From Beta vulgaris subsp. vulgaris (taxonomy: Eukaryota > Streptophyta > Magnoliopsida > Caryophyllales > Amaranthaceae): a stretch of 64,000 bases of DNA. Of the stretch, positions 1 through 11,854 are shown in pieces; positions within the stretch are counted from its first letter, which is position 1, and the number at the start of each line of letters is the position of its first letter. The stretch is taken from contig NC_079202.1 of NCBI RefSeq assembly GCF_026745355.1, forward strand, positions 5,601,158-5,665,157. Direction: 5' to 3'. Below the pieces are notes generated by a model. It saw only the letters and a program-made list of their open reading frames with translations, was not told the origin of the DNA and searched no databases. The position numbers were made by a program, and so were the translations under genes.

Positions 1-975
1 TATGAACTGACATTTCATCGATCATTCAAGGAGCGGCTCCGATCATTTGTGTGGAGAAACACTTGGTAACCAACTGGTGGAGTCCAAAAGAGACTCAAAC
101 ACAAAAAAAAGTAAAAAAATGTGGGGCCCACAAGAAAAAAAGTGAGGAATGATGATGGCACAAGTGAGTGAAACTCACTCTCCAAATAACATGAGAGTAG
201 GAAAAAGATGAGGAAAGGAAGAGAGAGAAATCATCAAAATATTTTCTCTAAGGAGTGAGTAGAGAGAGAAATTACCACACCATTTTCCACCATTTTCATT
301 TCTCTGAGCTCTCAATTTGGCGGGAAAAATTTCTTCTCTGAGCTCCCGAACATTGTAAAAGAGTAAAAATTGAAGCAAATGGAAAAGTTATTAAATTTGA
401 ATCAACCAATCTCCATGGATGAGAGCTCGAATAACGACTCTTTACTCGACAAAAATCAGGTACGCAAATGGAAAAGTTCTTACTCAATTTGTTGGGTTTA
501 TGAAATTTCAGCCAATATGTGAAAATAGGATTGTGGTTTTATGAACTTTCATGCCTTGAACAAGAATAGCAAGAGTAAAACACTTGAAGGACAATGGTTA
601 TGTGATATTTGCAAGAATATACATCAATTTTTATGTTATATTGAATATTTGCATGAATGTAGTATATAAACTTGAATGAAAATAGTTATGTTTATGTAAT
701 ATTTGGAACAAGTTTTGGTTTGCAAATGACAAAAAACAGCGCCAAAAGACATTACTAACTACTGTTCTTTATACACATTTGTTTTCATTAATTATGGAGC
801 CGAGGCGAGACTTAAGTTCGTTGTGGTCCGACATTACATCTTCGAGCAAACGCTGTTGTCGAGCATTATAAATTGTGTCTTGTTGAGAACAAAAAGAACA
901 AAATAATTACTAATTGTTGGACATCAAAGCTATTTAATCATGTAATAGATACCGAACATTTACGTAGATGCATAC

Positions 976-1394
976 CACTTGGTACTCAGTGATGAACTTG
1001 TCGGCACACGCTCTAATACTGGAGAGCATGATGACTCCACATGACCTCCTAAAGATATATTATATGTGAAATTGGAGAGTAATTCATTAAACTCACGCAA
1101 CAACTTTATTTAACCAATAAGCAGAACTTACAAATCAATTGGGAGCTTGATATGAACATTTATTGTAGGCCATGACTCTAATGCGGATGAAATCCATGAA
1201 TTGTCCCATGCGTGCAAGAGCTCATCGATTCCACATGCTAAGACGGTGATACCATGCATGGTGGTCTCACGAGATATATGCATGGTGGTCTCACAAGATA
1301 ATGTATCAATGTAATATATTGCTTTATCACACAGCGAGAAGGCCACACACCACCAATGCTCCAAGGGTTGTGAGGTGAGTACGGGAAAAAAAAT
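976..1394 (-). other. ULP1 catalytic core (two exons of the decayed gene)
   Basis: Exon 1394-1132 begins IFFPVLTSQPLEHWWCVAF, the usual strand before the catalytic His (HWW, codon 1358-1356), and continues to the Asp in YYIDTL. Exon 1048-976 carries the nucleophile in RSCGV. The 83-nt intron has a perfect GTAAGT donor, and the split Leu codon rejoins TT and G. The Gln normally about six residues before the Cys is not present (PIDLRSCG), so the site may be dead. A direct repeat duplicates an ETTMH segment within the domain. Confidence 0.75.
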
Positions 1395-2754
1395 CTACCA
1401 ATTTCAAGGTAAATTAGTTTGAAATTGGATAGTACTAATAAAGTTTGAAAATGAAATGAATCTATACATACTATTTACCTACAAATTGGAAGTAAAAAAC
1501 AATGATATTTAAAACAAGGTCAGAGACTAACCACACAAGTTTTTAAAATTTGTGTCCCCGGGTATCTTTTCGCATGGAAGGCCCCTAATTTCTTCTAATC
1601 TGCATTACCCTTCAAGACAGCCGTCTACCATGTAATTGACAGATGTTAGTATATTTTGCAATGTAAATGATTGAGAAACCAAATGATATTCTTCTTACCA
1701 CAAATGCAGGATCAAGCATAATGCGCTTGCTCTTCCCACTGAACTCCGAACTCCATATATCGGTGTACAAGACAGAAACCATTTGCACGTAGTGCAAGCC
1801 AATACATGCAGTCATGGATAATACACCTATCAAATCAGACAGCGGTCAAAATTGTGTTTGACGTCGCACAAGGATGGGGTTGTCCCTGTTCAAAATCATC
1901 AAACATAGAAGTTCTTAGGTTTTTGATGTATATTCAACATCATAACTCCAAAGGTCATTTCACAACTCCATAAGTCATTTCACATAAATTGCAAAACACA
2001 TATATTATATGATTCACCTACAATGTCTTACTTTGGTACTTGTTTACACAGCTAAATTGACAAAAAAACGTAGATTTAAATGGTATGTAATGTTACCTCT
2101 GCTTCACTTTACCCTGCCTAATGAATTGCAGAAGGACTCTCTCGAATGAGGTGACCTTCGTTCTGTAACTCTTCTGAAGTTCAAGTTAAGTTTGTTTGGA
2201 GGTCGGTTTGCGGCGGCACCGGGAGCGGCTTTTCTTCACTTCGGGAGCGGTATCACCTGGGCCAGGTGTCGTATACCCATTATTCTCCCCATTATCCTCA
2301 CCATCTCCACCGACATTCGTATTCCCAGCTTCACCCCCTTCCCATCACTGTCCTCATCATCATCATCTTCATTTTTGTCCCCATCTTCATCACCATCATC
2401 CTCATCCTCCTCATCTTCCTCCTCCTCATCATCTTTCTCATCATCATTATCACTCTTCCCACCGTCATGCATCCCAACATTAACTTTCTCTTGCACTTCA
2501 GGTCTCATGTCAATGTCAGCGACCCTACAGCCTGAGGAAGTAGTTGGTTGCTGTCCTAGCCTCTCTCGGACAAGCCTCTCTTCCACCTCTTGCACCACCT
2601 TTTGAACCACCACCTCTTGCACCTGACTCATAGGAGGAACGACCACAAGTGAGGATGAAGTAGAAGGTTGTTGCCCTAGCTTCTCACTGACAAGCATCTC
2701 TTTCATCTCTTGCACCACCTTTTGCACCACCTCTTGCACCTGATTGAAGACAAA

Positions 2755-5700
2755 GGTACTGAAATTAAAAAAATTTCATACCAAGGTATAATGACATAGG
2801 TACCAAAGTTGTAAAACATCGTACCAACATACATAAATATTGAATCAGAGGTTACCTTATGCACCTGATTCATTGGAGGAACGACCACAGGGGAGGATTT
2901 TGTACTCGGTTGCTGCCCCACCTTCTCTGGAACAAGCCTCTCTTGCACCTCTTCCACCTCCTCTTGCACATGAGGAGATCTCATGTGGGTTACATCCCTC
3001 ATAGGAGGAGCGAGCACGAGTGTGAATGTACTTCGTTGTTGTCGTACAAGTCCTCGCACGAGCCTCTCCAAAGTAGGAGTAGCTATACGAGCCACCTGGT
3101 AAATTATGAAGTGTTAATTATAAGAATACAAAGTTAAATGCAATTTCACGACATTAATGTATGAACAATACATGATAACCTTTGGTACCAAGATACCGTT
3201 ACTCTGGTACCAATAACCGGAATTGGTACCAACATATGGTGACCTTGGTACCTTCAACCGATGATCTATGGTACCAAGGCAACATAAACGTGGTACCAAG
3301 GCAACGTAAACATGCTACCAAAGCAAGCTCACTATCAAATAATGACATAAAAAGTACAAAATTGATGAAATTAGCATAAAAAGTAATTAATGATACATGA
3401 TAGATTACATACCACTTCTGCAATCCTCTGAAGGTCGGCCACTGCTATGGTGCTCATGCCTGGAACTACTGAATCTCTTGCCATACACGGGTGATACTCA
3501 CCGTATGCAACGTTCACGCTCTGGAATAAAAAGTCGATTAAAATTGTGTCCAATATAATTAAAGTGATCTTTCATTGGTACAAATGTGATATTCTATTGG
3601 TACCAAAGTGTTCATGCACTGGTACCAATGCGATCGTTAATTGGTACCACTGCGATAACCTAATTGGTACCAAAGTGATGTTGCATTAGTACCAATCTGA
3701 TCTCCCATTCGTACCAATCTGATCTCCAATTGGTACCAATGTGATCTTCTATTGGTACCAAAGTGTTCATGCATTTTCAATTGGTAACTAAATTTATAAA
3801 ACACAAATTTTTTATGCATGCTAAACTTAAAAATTTTTACATCAACAAATTGATACATCATTTGCTCATGCTAATGGAAAATCATATACGTATCCTCAAT
3901 GCACCGTAGTCTTCCGACGGCTTCTTGTCAGCTTCGTAAGCCATCTTCATTGCCTGATTTGTCCAACAAGTAATCCTCGACAAACGCCGCCAATGGATAG
4001 GTGGCCTCCTAAGGCGATCAAGGTAGAAAAGCTGCCATTTGTTCAACATAAAGTAAATGTGTAAGGTTGCAACCACATAATAAATTTAATTGACATAAAC
4101 ATGCATAATACTTGGTAAAGAAACTTACAACAAGGAAGATAGTACAACCACCACATCCTGCAACATAGCCATCCGATGCAAATTTCCTATTAAAGGAACA
4201 TGCTTGCACCATTAGAAAATCAAGGGTCAAAGAGCACCAATTGTAGGTCTTTGGATTGCATGCTACAGTGGCGATAGGCAACATCGAGGTGGGGAGGTAG
4301 TTCAAGTTCGTAGATGGGTACAAGAACCATCCCAAAAGTAGAAGCATAAAGCAAATCTTGAACTCCTCAAGTTCTTGGGGTGTGTGGTTGTCTTGAATGC
4401 CCCGTACCACAACAACGACCTTCTATAGATCAATCCCAGTACCTGGGACCCCATAGGCAGCTGACAACCTCTTAACTTCATCCACCATATTCACATCCTC
4501 CAAGTCCACATGAGAGGGCAAGGCACGTGGTCCCAAAGGTAACCCAAGTACGCAATGTACTTGGGCTGGAACAAGCATAAAACTCCATCCTCCAGCTACA
4601 GCTGTGAACTCTCGACGTTCACTTCACTCAAAAGCCAATAGTAAAAACGACGGGGAAGGCTGCTGATCTGCATTTCAACAAGCCAATCAAATCCTATGTC
4701 GCGTATGGCATCAAGCCCGGTACTACAAATATCTTTGTTGAACAACTTGTGCAACGCATCAACTCTACAGTTGAGGTTGGGAGCCTGATAGAAAACCAAA
4801 TAGCAATACGCCAACAATGACAATCAATTAAAAATGCGAATACAAACTCTAAATAAGGGGCTTGGTACCAATGTGATCTTTCATTGGTACAAATGTGATA
4901 TTCCAAAGTGTTCATGCACTGGTACTAATAAATTCTTCAATTGGTACCAATAATCTTCAAGTGGTACCAATGTAATCTTCAATTGGTACCAATGTGATCT
5001 CGATTTAGTACCAATTTGATCTCACATTCATACCAAAGTTATCACGTTACCTTACGAGAATCATTGCAACAAAATAGGGTGTTTATTAATATTCCAATAC
5101 ATGTTTATTTGAACACCAATAAAGAGATTAGATGATTATTTTATTTATCATCACATTATAATATTTATTTTTAATTTGTACACATGAGCATACTACAATG
5201 ATGAATTAAAACAAAGAGAACTATAATTATTTTTCTACAATGATGAAGTAAAACAAAGCAAAACAAAAATTCTACATTTCATGCTAAAGCTCACCTTTTT
5301 ATTGGATTTCTTCAAGTAGTGGGAAACTATTGTGTGTGTTTCCCTCAATCTCATGCTAAAGCTCTCGGCAACATTCTCCTTTTTTTTTTTTCTCCTTCTT
5401 CTCCTTCTTGTTTTTCTGTTTTGCCTTCTCCTTCATTTTCTCCTTCAATTTTCATTTTTTTGCCTCCTACTTCTGCTTTTTGTTGGGTTTTTCCTTTTTC
5501 TTCGAATAATCTTCTTCACCTGGCGAAGAAGCTTCATTAGATGAGCTAGCCTCATACTCATCCGTGCTAGTCTCATCCGTGCTAGTCGTCTCATCTGTGC
5601 TACTGTCTTCGGACTCCGACTCCGAAACGACGAGTTTCTTTTTTATTTCCTTCTTCGCCCTCTTAGAAGGGCCAGCTTCATCACAATTTTTTCTTTTATT

Positions 5701-5900
5701 GCTCCCCAATATAATTTCTTTCTTCCCCATAATCCTACATTCAAACACATAAATGTTATTCTCAAAGTAGTATACATTACTATACAACCATTGGTATCTA
5801 AATGTGATGAAATTAGTATGAAATCACAAATTATACAATACCAAAGTAATACATATCAGGTACCAAGCATGCATACACAATGAATTAATAGAATAAATGT
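2755..5900. repeat. Degenerate GGTACC-centred repeat confined to introns
   Basis: Eighteen GGTACC hexamers, mostly inside a roughly 20-nt unit TTGGTACCAATGTGATCT, occur in blocks 3182-3293 (6), 3598-3758 (6) and 4862-4991 (4) plus singles near 2800 and 5860. All lie between the inferred exons of the ULP1-like gene or just upstream of its ATG; none lies in an exon. Many near copies (GGTACA, AGTACC) accompany them. Confidence 0.7.
4129..4784 (-). other. DUF1985-like exon of the decayed ULP1 gene
   Basis: From acceptor TATCAG at 4785 the exon reads APNLNCRVDALHKLF, then DAIRDIGFDWL and PRRFYYWLL. After a frameshift it reads VHCVLGLPLGPRALP, YNWCSLTLDFL and GGCTIFLV, and joins LFYLDRL in the next exon across a GTAAGT donor. 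This GF..LL / VLGLP.G / NW..L..L / GC..FL.LFYLD pattern is characteristic of the N-terminal domain of plant ULP1-type transposon proteins. A TAG at 4425-4423 interrupts it. Confidence 0.65.
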
Positions 5901-6559
5901 CAAATACCAAAGTAATACATAATCAACTTTCTAACTAGCATATAAGATTTAAAAGCATCCTTCATTAGGTTGGTTTGTATGTTGGTCGTTGGATATGTAA
6001 AGATTTTCATATAGCACAAACCTCAAATCAAATTCGCTTTTTACTCATGGATAAAGGGAGCAAATCAGAAGCTTCACAACAAAAAATTTAAGCAAGAATC
6101 ATGAAGGCATGCATACACAATGAATTGATTCTTATAGCACAAACCTCAGAGCAAATCAACTCTATAAATCTTTAGATATTGATTCTTTAGAGACATAACT
6201 CTCTCACTCTCTCAAGCACCATTGTAGCAAGTACAGGACCATAAGATAACAATTCAATTATATTTATTCCCTAATACAATTGCAATTCAAAGAACAATAA
6301 CTAAATAACTATTCTATTTCAAGATGAAGAACAGAGAACAGATTGAAGCGAACTAACACCATGCCTCTGTATCTAACCCACTACCATCTCACACTACTTG
6401 GTTTAGAAATTTGAGTACAAGAATGATAAATACCAATTAGACATAAAATTAAAGATAGTTTAAGAGATCAATATATACTCTTTACTGAATGTAGTATGAA
6501 ATGGTTCACCTGTGAAATTGAATGAACAGATAACATATGGAACTCATAAAAAAAAAGCC

Positions 6560-6960
6560 TTGAATTTCGCACACAATTTCGAGATTTTTCAGAGATTAAT
6601 TACGAAATTACGAAGTGGTAGATACAAATTACGAAATTCACGCTGTCGAAAATTACGAAATTCTACAAATTACCATTTAAAAGCCTTAAAACGCACAAAA
6701 TTTCGACAAATAGCACAAACTTTCGGCACAAAATTAAAAACAGCAAATTTGTTAACCCATTAACCACCAAAATTACGAAATTCACCAAATCACCATAAAA
6801 TTTTTGGCTACTATTAATATCGATAAATACTATTAATTTCAAAAATTCGCACAGAATTTTGAGATTTTACAAAGATAAATGTTCGAACTTACATTCATGC
6901 AAATTACGAAATTCTACTAATTACCATTAAAAAGCCTAAAAACGCACATAGTTTGGACAA
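6560..6960. repeat. AATTACGAAATTC minisatellite-like repeat
   Basis: The leader intron of the ULP1-like gene holds repeated AATTACGAAATTC / CAAATTACCAT segments, in about two rounds (6590-6700 and 6766-6930), with flanking GCACA and AAAATTTCG variants. No coding signal. Confidence 0.45.
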
Positions 6961-7025
6961 ATAATTCACCATAAAATTTTGACCAAAAAAACGAAAAAAA
7001 AACCAGATTTTTGAGAGAGAATTAC

Positions 7026-7210
7026 CGAAATTCGACGAGATGACACGATAACGTTGTTTTCCCCGGTTGCAAAACCCTAAAAACCTCTGGAAAAATGAAG
7101 TTTTGAGAGAGAGGGTTGAAGATGAAGGGAGAGAGAGTTGAAGTGAGAGAGAGAGAAACTGGCGTACTGAGGAAGGAGAGAGGAGAGAGTGTTTTGTTTC
7201 TTTCTCACAC
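7026..7210 (-). promoter_or_regulatory. Probable 5' UTR exon and promoter of the ULP1-like gene
   Basis: A CT-rich leader read leftwards ends at a TTTCG|GTAATT donor (exon end 7026). The matching acceptor GTAG at 5736-5735 sits 4 nt before the ATG codon at 5730, giving a 1291-nt leader intron. A telo-box-like AAACCCTAAA lies on the + strand near 7073. The start site lies close to the right TIR. Confidence 0.4.
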
Positions 7211-7576
7211 GCGCGTGTACACACCCCTTTCCACCCTAATGAAATGAAGTTGAAATTACTAAAAAAACCCTATTTGAGCCCACTAAAAGACTCAACCGGT
7301 TTGTTGCCTAGCCAAACTCCACTTGTGTGCGTGCTTGCCATTCATGTACCTAATCAGCTAATCTTAGGCCATAGGGAATCTCATCACTCTATATTACCTT
7401 TATTATTATGAACATCTATCTAAACTTGTGTTATGTTCTTCCATCAACGAGTAATGATCCATCAGATAATAGCTAAGCAACTAGTCTAGTTCACAATTAC
7501 AAAGATGCTCCTGCGTAATAATATTAAGAAAAATTGATATAATAATAATAACAGCAACAATAATAATAGTATTCTT

Positions 7577-7820
7577 GAGGGAGATGTGATAGTTTAGTGA
7601 AGTATCATCCTGAATTGCAAGTCATTTCATAGGGTTCAAATCCACATCCCAACACTACATTGGGGGCATTCACTTGTGGTGACAATGGGTCTTTAGGCCT
7701 GTTGTCTTCAATGACGTCTACCCTTCTACTCAACCTCTATTGTGCGCCGCATGCTAGTAGCTTAGCATGAGCTTGTCTTTGGACCAATTGTCTTTCATAA
7801 AAATAAATAAATAAAAATAT
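7577..7820 (+). mobile_element. tRNA-derived SINE, older copy
   Basis: It matches the SINE at 31232-31430 over its length: head GAG..GAG.TG.TAG..TAGTG.AGTATCA, a good B box GGGTTCAAATCC at 7632-7643, a CATGCTAGTAGC segment and the 3' motif CTTTGGACCAATTGTCTTT before an AT-rich tail. The A box is decayed (GATAGTTTAGTG). No target duplication was found. Confidence 0.65.
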
Positions 7821-8676
7821 ATTTTTTCTGTTTCTTTTTTGATGTAACACTTTGACTTCTGCATTATGCACACATCTTACTTTTTTTTACTGTATCATAA
7901 AACTAATATATAAAAATAAAAAATGATCTTATATAATAATGTTGTTGGATTTGTTTCAATAAATATTTTTATAATTTTTAAAAATACATAATTAGAGGAA
8001 GTATATATGTAATATCATCATTGTATATTACTTTCATTGTTATTATGTTGTACTATTATTTTTTTCTAGTTCAATTCAAAGAAATTAAAAAAGTGGAAGA
8101 TATATAAATATAATAAAATGAAATGAATTACTTCTATATGTTATGGGAGAGATAAAGATGAGTAAAAATTTCATGTCAAAAAAAGAATTAAGTAAAAGTT
8201 AATGAACGGAAAGTTGACTTTATGGCCATATACCAACAAAATATTGATATTTGTTTTAACAAAATGTGTCATAGTTTTTTCACAAAATGTGTAACAAATA
8301 ATTATATTTAATTTTCCTTGAGCATATTGAAACTTTTCTGAAATTTTATTTAAATTTATTAGATCTAAAATTTATTTTTTAAAAGTCAAGAAACAAAAAG
8401 TCAAAGAAAAGCATATAGATAGAATCAAGCAAATCTAAAAACACACCCTCAAAAAATCAAAAGCAAATCTGAAAACTCAGAGTGAGGGATGGAGCAAATA
8501 TAAAGCTATACTCATCTTTCCGCTGCAACAGACGGGATCGTGCAGACCAACTGAGTCAGAAAGAGGAAAAAACGAGAGGTAAAAGACAACCGTTGACCAA
8601 TTACAGTAAAACAAAAATTAAAATTTACCCCCATGCACAGTTTTACACTCCAATTTTACCTTCAATTAAAAAAATA

Positions 8677-8896
8677 CTTCCTCTAATCGTCAGTTTTAAA
8701 ATACTCGCTACACTTTTTATTATGGAAAGTTTCACATTACTTGCTATACTTTTTTTTTTTGGGCAATAAACTCTCTCTATCTCTCTCTTCCCACATGGGT
8801 CTCTTTTCTTTTTACTCTCTGCCTTTCTCTTCTCCAAAAATTGCCTAGGAGTCCGTGAACTGAGAAGTGTAGCGAGTAAAATGATACGGAGGAAAG
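8677..8896. mobile_element. Stowaway-like MITE upstream of the WAV3-like gene
   Basis: Ends CTTCCTCTAATCG and, reverse complemented, CTTTCCTCCGTATC, followed in both arms by TACTCGCTACACTT. TA flanks both sides. At 220 bp with no ORF it fits Tc1/mariner-type MITEs whose ends read CTCCCTCCGT. It ends 544 bp above the ATG. Confidence 0.6.
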
Positions 8897-9164
8897 TAAA
8901 TAAATAAACAATACCATTTCCAATGAATATATATTATAAATTCAACTTAGAAAAAGCATCCCATATTCCCATCTCATATCCCCTAGAGAAGCAAAGGATC
9001 ACGAATTTTATATAGAGAGAGAAAGTGAAAGAGAAAGAAAGGAGATCTTGCTTACTGTAGCAAAAACATAAAAACAACAACTTCATTTTCTTCAATTTTG
9101 GGAAATTTGTTCTTCTCATAAAATCATAATAGTAGTATAGAAAAAATAAAAAGGGGGGGCTCAC

Positions 9165-9439
9165 TCACTAACAACTGGGTCATTGGATTAGGTCCTTTCC
9201 TTTTCTTTTTAGCATATATTGCATTGTTTTATAAAAATTTCCTTCTTTTTCTTTTGATCCCATGATTCTTCCTTCTGTTTTGTCTTCTGTGTTGGCATTA
9301 TCAGATCCATTTTACTACAACTAAAAAAAGTCCCTACTTTTCTTTTTCTTCTTCCTCTTATAAAACATTAACAACCCAAACAAACTTTTTCTGAGTCATA
9401 TAGTTTTCAGCTTCTTCTTCTTAAAAAAAAAAAAAAAAC
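9165..9439 (+). promoter_or_regulatory. Proximal promoter and 5' UTR of the WAV3-like gene
   Basis: Pyrimidine-rich, ORF-free sequence directly above the gene. CT-rich runs around 9230-9360 resemble the Y-patches common in plant core promoters. No specific factor site can be assigned. Confidence 0.4.
9359..9365 (+). promoter_or_regulatory. TATA box of the WAV3-like gene
   Basis: TATAAAA lies 75 nt above the ATG, after a CT-rich stretch. With the usual 25-35 nt spacing, transcription would start near 9390-9400 and give a 5' UTR of about 45 nt ending in an A run just before the ATG. Confidence 0.6.
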
Positions 9440-11854
9440 ATGGGGACTGGTTGGAGAAAAGCATTTTGTTCAACTATTCCAAAGGAGAGAGAAAAAGAAA
9501 GACCTACACACCGCCATCATAACCACCACCAACACCAACACCAACAAGAAGTTGTTGATGTAAAATCAGTCCCAAATCCAAATCCAAATCCAAGTCCAAG
9601 AACTTCTACTAAATTGAGTTTATTCTCCAGCATTAGCAACCCATCTACACCTCGGTTACGCGTCCGAACCACCGCAACAACTACTACCTCCACCAGCACT
9701 AGCAACAGCCTCGGTCCGAGCCCGAAGCCGCAATGCAAATTAGGGTCGAACCCGTCATCACCACGCTCACCTTTCGCTATGCTCAAGAATACCCTCCGTC
9801 TTACTAAGGTATATATACAATATCGTAGTAATCCGTTTTTTTTTTATTATGTGCAACGATTTGACATAAAATAGAAAGGGAAAATGTGTAATCGTTGAAA
9901 ATAATAGAAAACGGTAGTATATGGTTTTATTGGTTTACATTGGTTTTTCTTATATGTTTGAGTTTATTTTTGTGGATGGCAGAATGGATGTGGAATATGT
10001 ATGCAGAGTGTGAAAACAGGGCAAGGGATGGCAATTTACACGGCGGAATGCTCACACGCATTTCATTTCCCATGTATAGCGGCACATGTGAGGAAACAAG
10101 GCTGTTTAATTTGTCCAGTTTGTAATATCACATGGAAAGATGTCCCTCTTCTTTCTTTCCACAAAAACAACCCTATTCAATCCGAGGAAATAATTGTCGA
10201 CAAAAAAACCATCACCACAACCACCACCACCACATCCGCCTCCGCAGCAATAAGTGCTCCAGCGACACCTACTGGAAGTGCAAGGATCCATTTCGAAGAC
10301 AAACGAGTCCAATCGATGAAAAAATCATCAGAAAGACCATATAACGACGATGAACCACTTTTATCCCCTCGGTTCAACCCTATACCAGAGGCTGAAGAAA
10401 CTGAAGATTCTGAGGAATTTCAAGGGTTTTTTGTTACACCCAGAAAACCACCAACTGTTAATACTACTACTACAACATCTTCTATTGATCCGTATAATTC
10501 AGTAGATAAAAAATCATCAAGGAATGTTGAGGTCAAGCTGCTACCCGAAGCAGCTGTTGTTTCGGGTAGCCGATCTCATGAGACGTACGCGGTGGCTTTA
10601 AGAGTAAAAGCGCCGTCTACACCGGCGTCGATTCTCTCTCCTACCCACCGTGCACCAATTGATCTTGTGACGGTTCTTGATATAAGTGGGAGTATGACAG
10701 GGTCTAAGCTACAGATGTTGAAGCGAGCCATGCGACTTGTTATTTCCTCGCTTAGCTCGGCTGATCGGCTTGCTATTGTGGCTTTTGCTTCGGCTCCTCA
10801 GCGGCTTATGCCGCTTCGTAGGATGAGGTCACAGGGTCAGAAATCGGCTCGTAAGATCGTTGACCAACTTAGTTGTGGTCAAGGGACTTCAGTTGGAGAA
10901 GCTCTTAAAAAAGCCGCGAAAGTATTGGAAGATCGAAGAGAGAAAAACCCGGTTTGTAGTATTATCTTGTTATCTGATGGTCAAGATGATCCGGTTACGT
11001 CTAATCAACGGCAGAGAAGTTCTCAAATGTCTTCGACCCGGTTCGCTCATATTGAGATCCCGGTTCATCCTTCGGGGTTTGGGTTTCGAACCCATGAACC
11101 GAAGGAAGATGCGTTTGCTAAATGTGTTGGTGGGTTGTTAAGTGTTGTGGTTCAGGATTTAAGGGTTCAGCTCGGGTTTTCTTCCGGTTCAGCTCCGGCT
11201 GAGATAATGGCGGTTTATTCTTGTAATGGTAGACCGAGTTTAATGAGCTGTGACTCGGCTCGGCTTGGGGATTTGTACGCTGAAGAGGAGAGAGAGTTGT
11301 TGATAGAACTCAAAGTGCCCATGTCAGCTATTGGGTCCCACCATGTGATGTCTGTTCGTTGCAGTTATAAAGATCCGGTTACTCAAGAGGTGATGTATGG
11401 GAGGGAGCGGGCCCTATTGGTCCCGCGGCCCCACGCCATTCGATCCTCGGACCCGAGGATAGAACGGCTTAGGAACCTTTTTATTTATACTCGAGCTGTT
11501 GCTGAGTCGAGACGACTTGTTGAGCATTGTGATTTTAGCAGTGCTCACCACCTTCTTATCTCGGCTCGAGCCTTAGTCATGCAATCCTCGGCTAACGGCT
11601 TGGCTTCAGCCGAGGAGTATGCGAGAGGGTTAGAGTGTGAGTTGTCACATGTTCATTGGCGGAGACAGTATCAGGTGCAGAAGGAGCAGGAGGGTTCAAC
11701 TGTGGTCCAGCATATGGTGGATGAGAATGGCGAGCCGCTTACGCCGACCTCGGCTTGGAGATCGGCTGAGCGGCTTGCTAAGGTGGCTAAAATGAGGAAG
11801 TCCTTGAACCGGTCTGTTAGTGATTTGCATGGCTTTGAAAATGCTCGGTTCTAA
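9440..11854 (+). CDS. WAV3-like: WAV3-family RING-H2/VWA E3 ubiquitin ligase
   Basis: Two exons, 9440-9808 and 9983-11854, give 746 aa. The start is the ATG opening MGTGWRKAFC, the conserved family N-terminus, 75 nt below a TATA box. Residues 24-36 are His/Gln-rich; Asn-Pro and Thr/Ser low complexity follows. A RING-H2 finger spans 126-170 (C126, C129, C146, H148, H151, C154, C167, C170). A von Willebrand A domain runs about 350-520, with MIDAS residues in DISGS (356-360), T425 and D455. The region after it matches the Vwaint-type C-terminal domain of the family, and the end DLHGFENARF is family-typical. Length agrees with Arabidopsis WAV3/EDA40 (about 740 aa). Known family role: E3 ubiquitin ligases needed for root gravitropism and growth direction, linked to auxin signalling and PIN sorting. 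RING binds the E2; VWA probably binds partners. Which paralogue this is cannot be told. No frameshift or stop seen. Confidence 0.96.
9809..9982 (+). other. Intron of the WAV3-like gene
   Basis: Phase-0 intron of 174 nt. The donor is AAG|GTATAT and the acceptor is a T-rich tract ending in GGCAG|AATGG. Joining the flanks gives LTK|NGCGIC, which restores the first Cys pair of the RING. An in-frame stop soon after the donor makes read-through non-productive. Confidence 0.93.

Larger units (their letters stand above)
770..5734 (-). pseudogene. ULP1-like (peptidase C48) SUMO-protease-type gene, decayed
   Basis: Coding exons by splice sites and frame: 5734-5295 (ATG at 5730), 4784-4129, 4031-3890, 3520-3413, 3095-2856, 2739-2097, 1885-1699, 1594-1532, 1394-1132, 1048-976 and probably 878-770. 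Order of parts: Lys/Ser/Glu-rich N-terminus with nuclear-localisation-like clusters; a DUF1985-like globular region; Val-Gln-Lys/Glu repeats and an acidic stretch; then the ULP1 catalytic domain. ULP1 family members cleave SUMO or related modifiers in the nucleus. Damage: stops at 5469-5467, 5454-5452, 4425-4423, 2188-2186 and 1848-1846; frameshifts near 4590 and 2332-2346. The last exon's frame does not join cleanly. Two extra cautions: the exon 3 to 4 junction phase is unsettled, and no transcript evidence is available. Best read as a transposon-borne pseudogene of fairly recent decay. Confidence 0.75.
51..7322 (-). mobile_element. Probable Mutator-like element carrying a ULP1-type gene
   Basis: The left end from 51 and the reverse complement of the right end from 7322 both begin GTGGAG and then align without gaps for 35 nt at about 24 matches by hand, followed by a shared CTCAAA segment. 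This is a degenerate terminal inverted repeat. The minus-strand gene inside starts its transcript just within the right TIR, as in the ULP-bearing (Kaonashi-type) MULEs known in Arabidopsis. I find no clean 9-bp target duplication and no mudrA-like transposase, so it would be an old non-autonomous copy. The element class is inferred. Confidence 0.5.

Noticed and set aside
2192..2605. Ser-rich and His-rich + strand frames
   Set aside because: These are antisense shadows of the acidic stretch of the minus-strand ULP1-like gene.
10001..11854. Single-exon 617-aa reading frame starting at Met 10001 as the complete gene
   Set aside because: It lacks the conserved N-terminus and the first two RING cysteines. 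The upstream exon 9440-9808 joins it in frame through a GT-AG intron.
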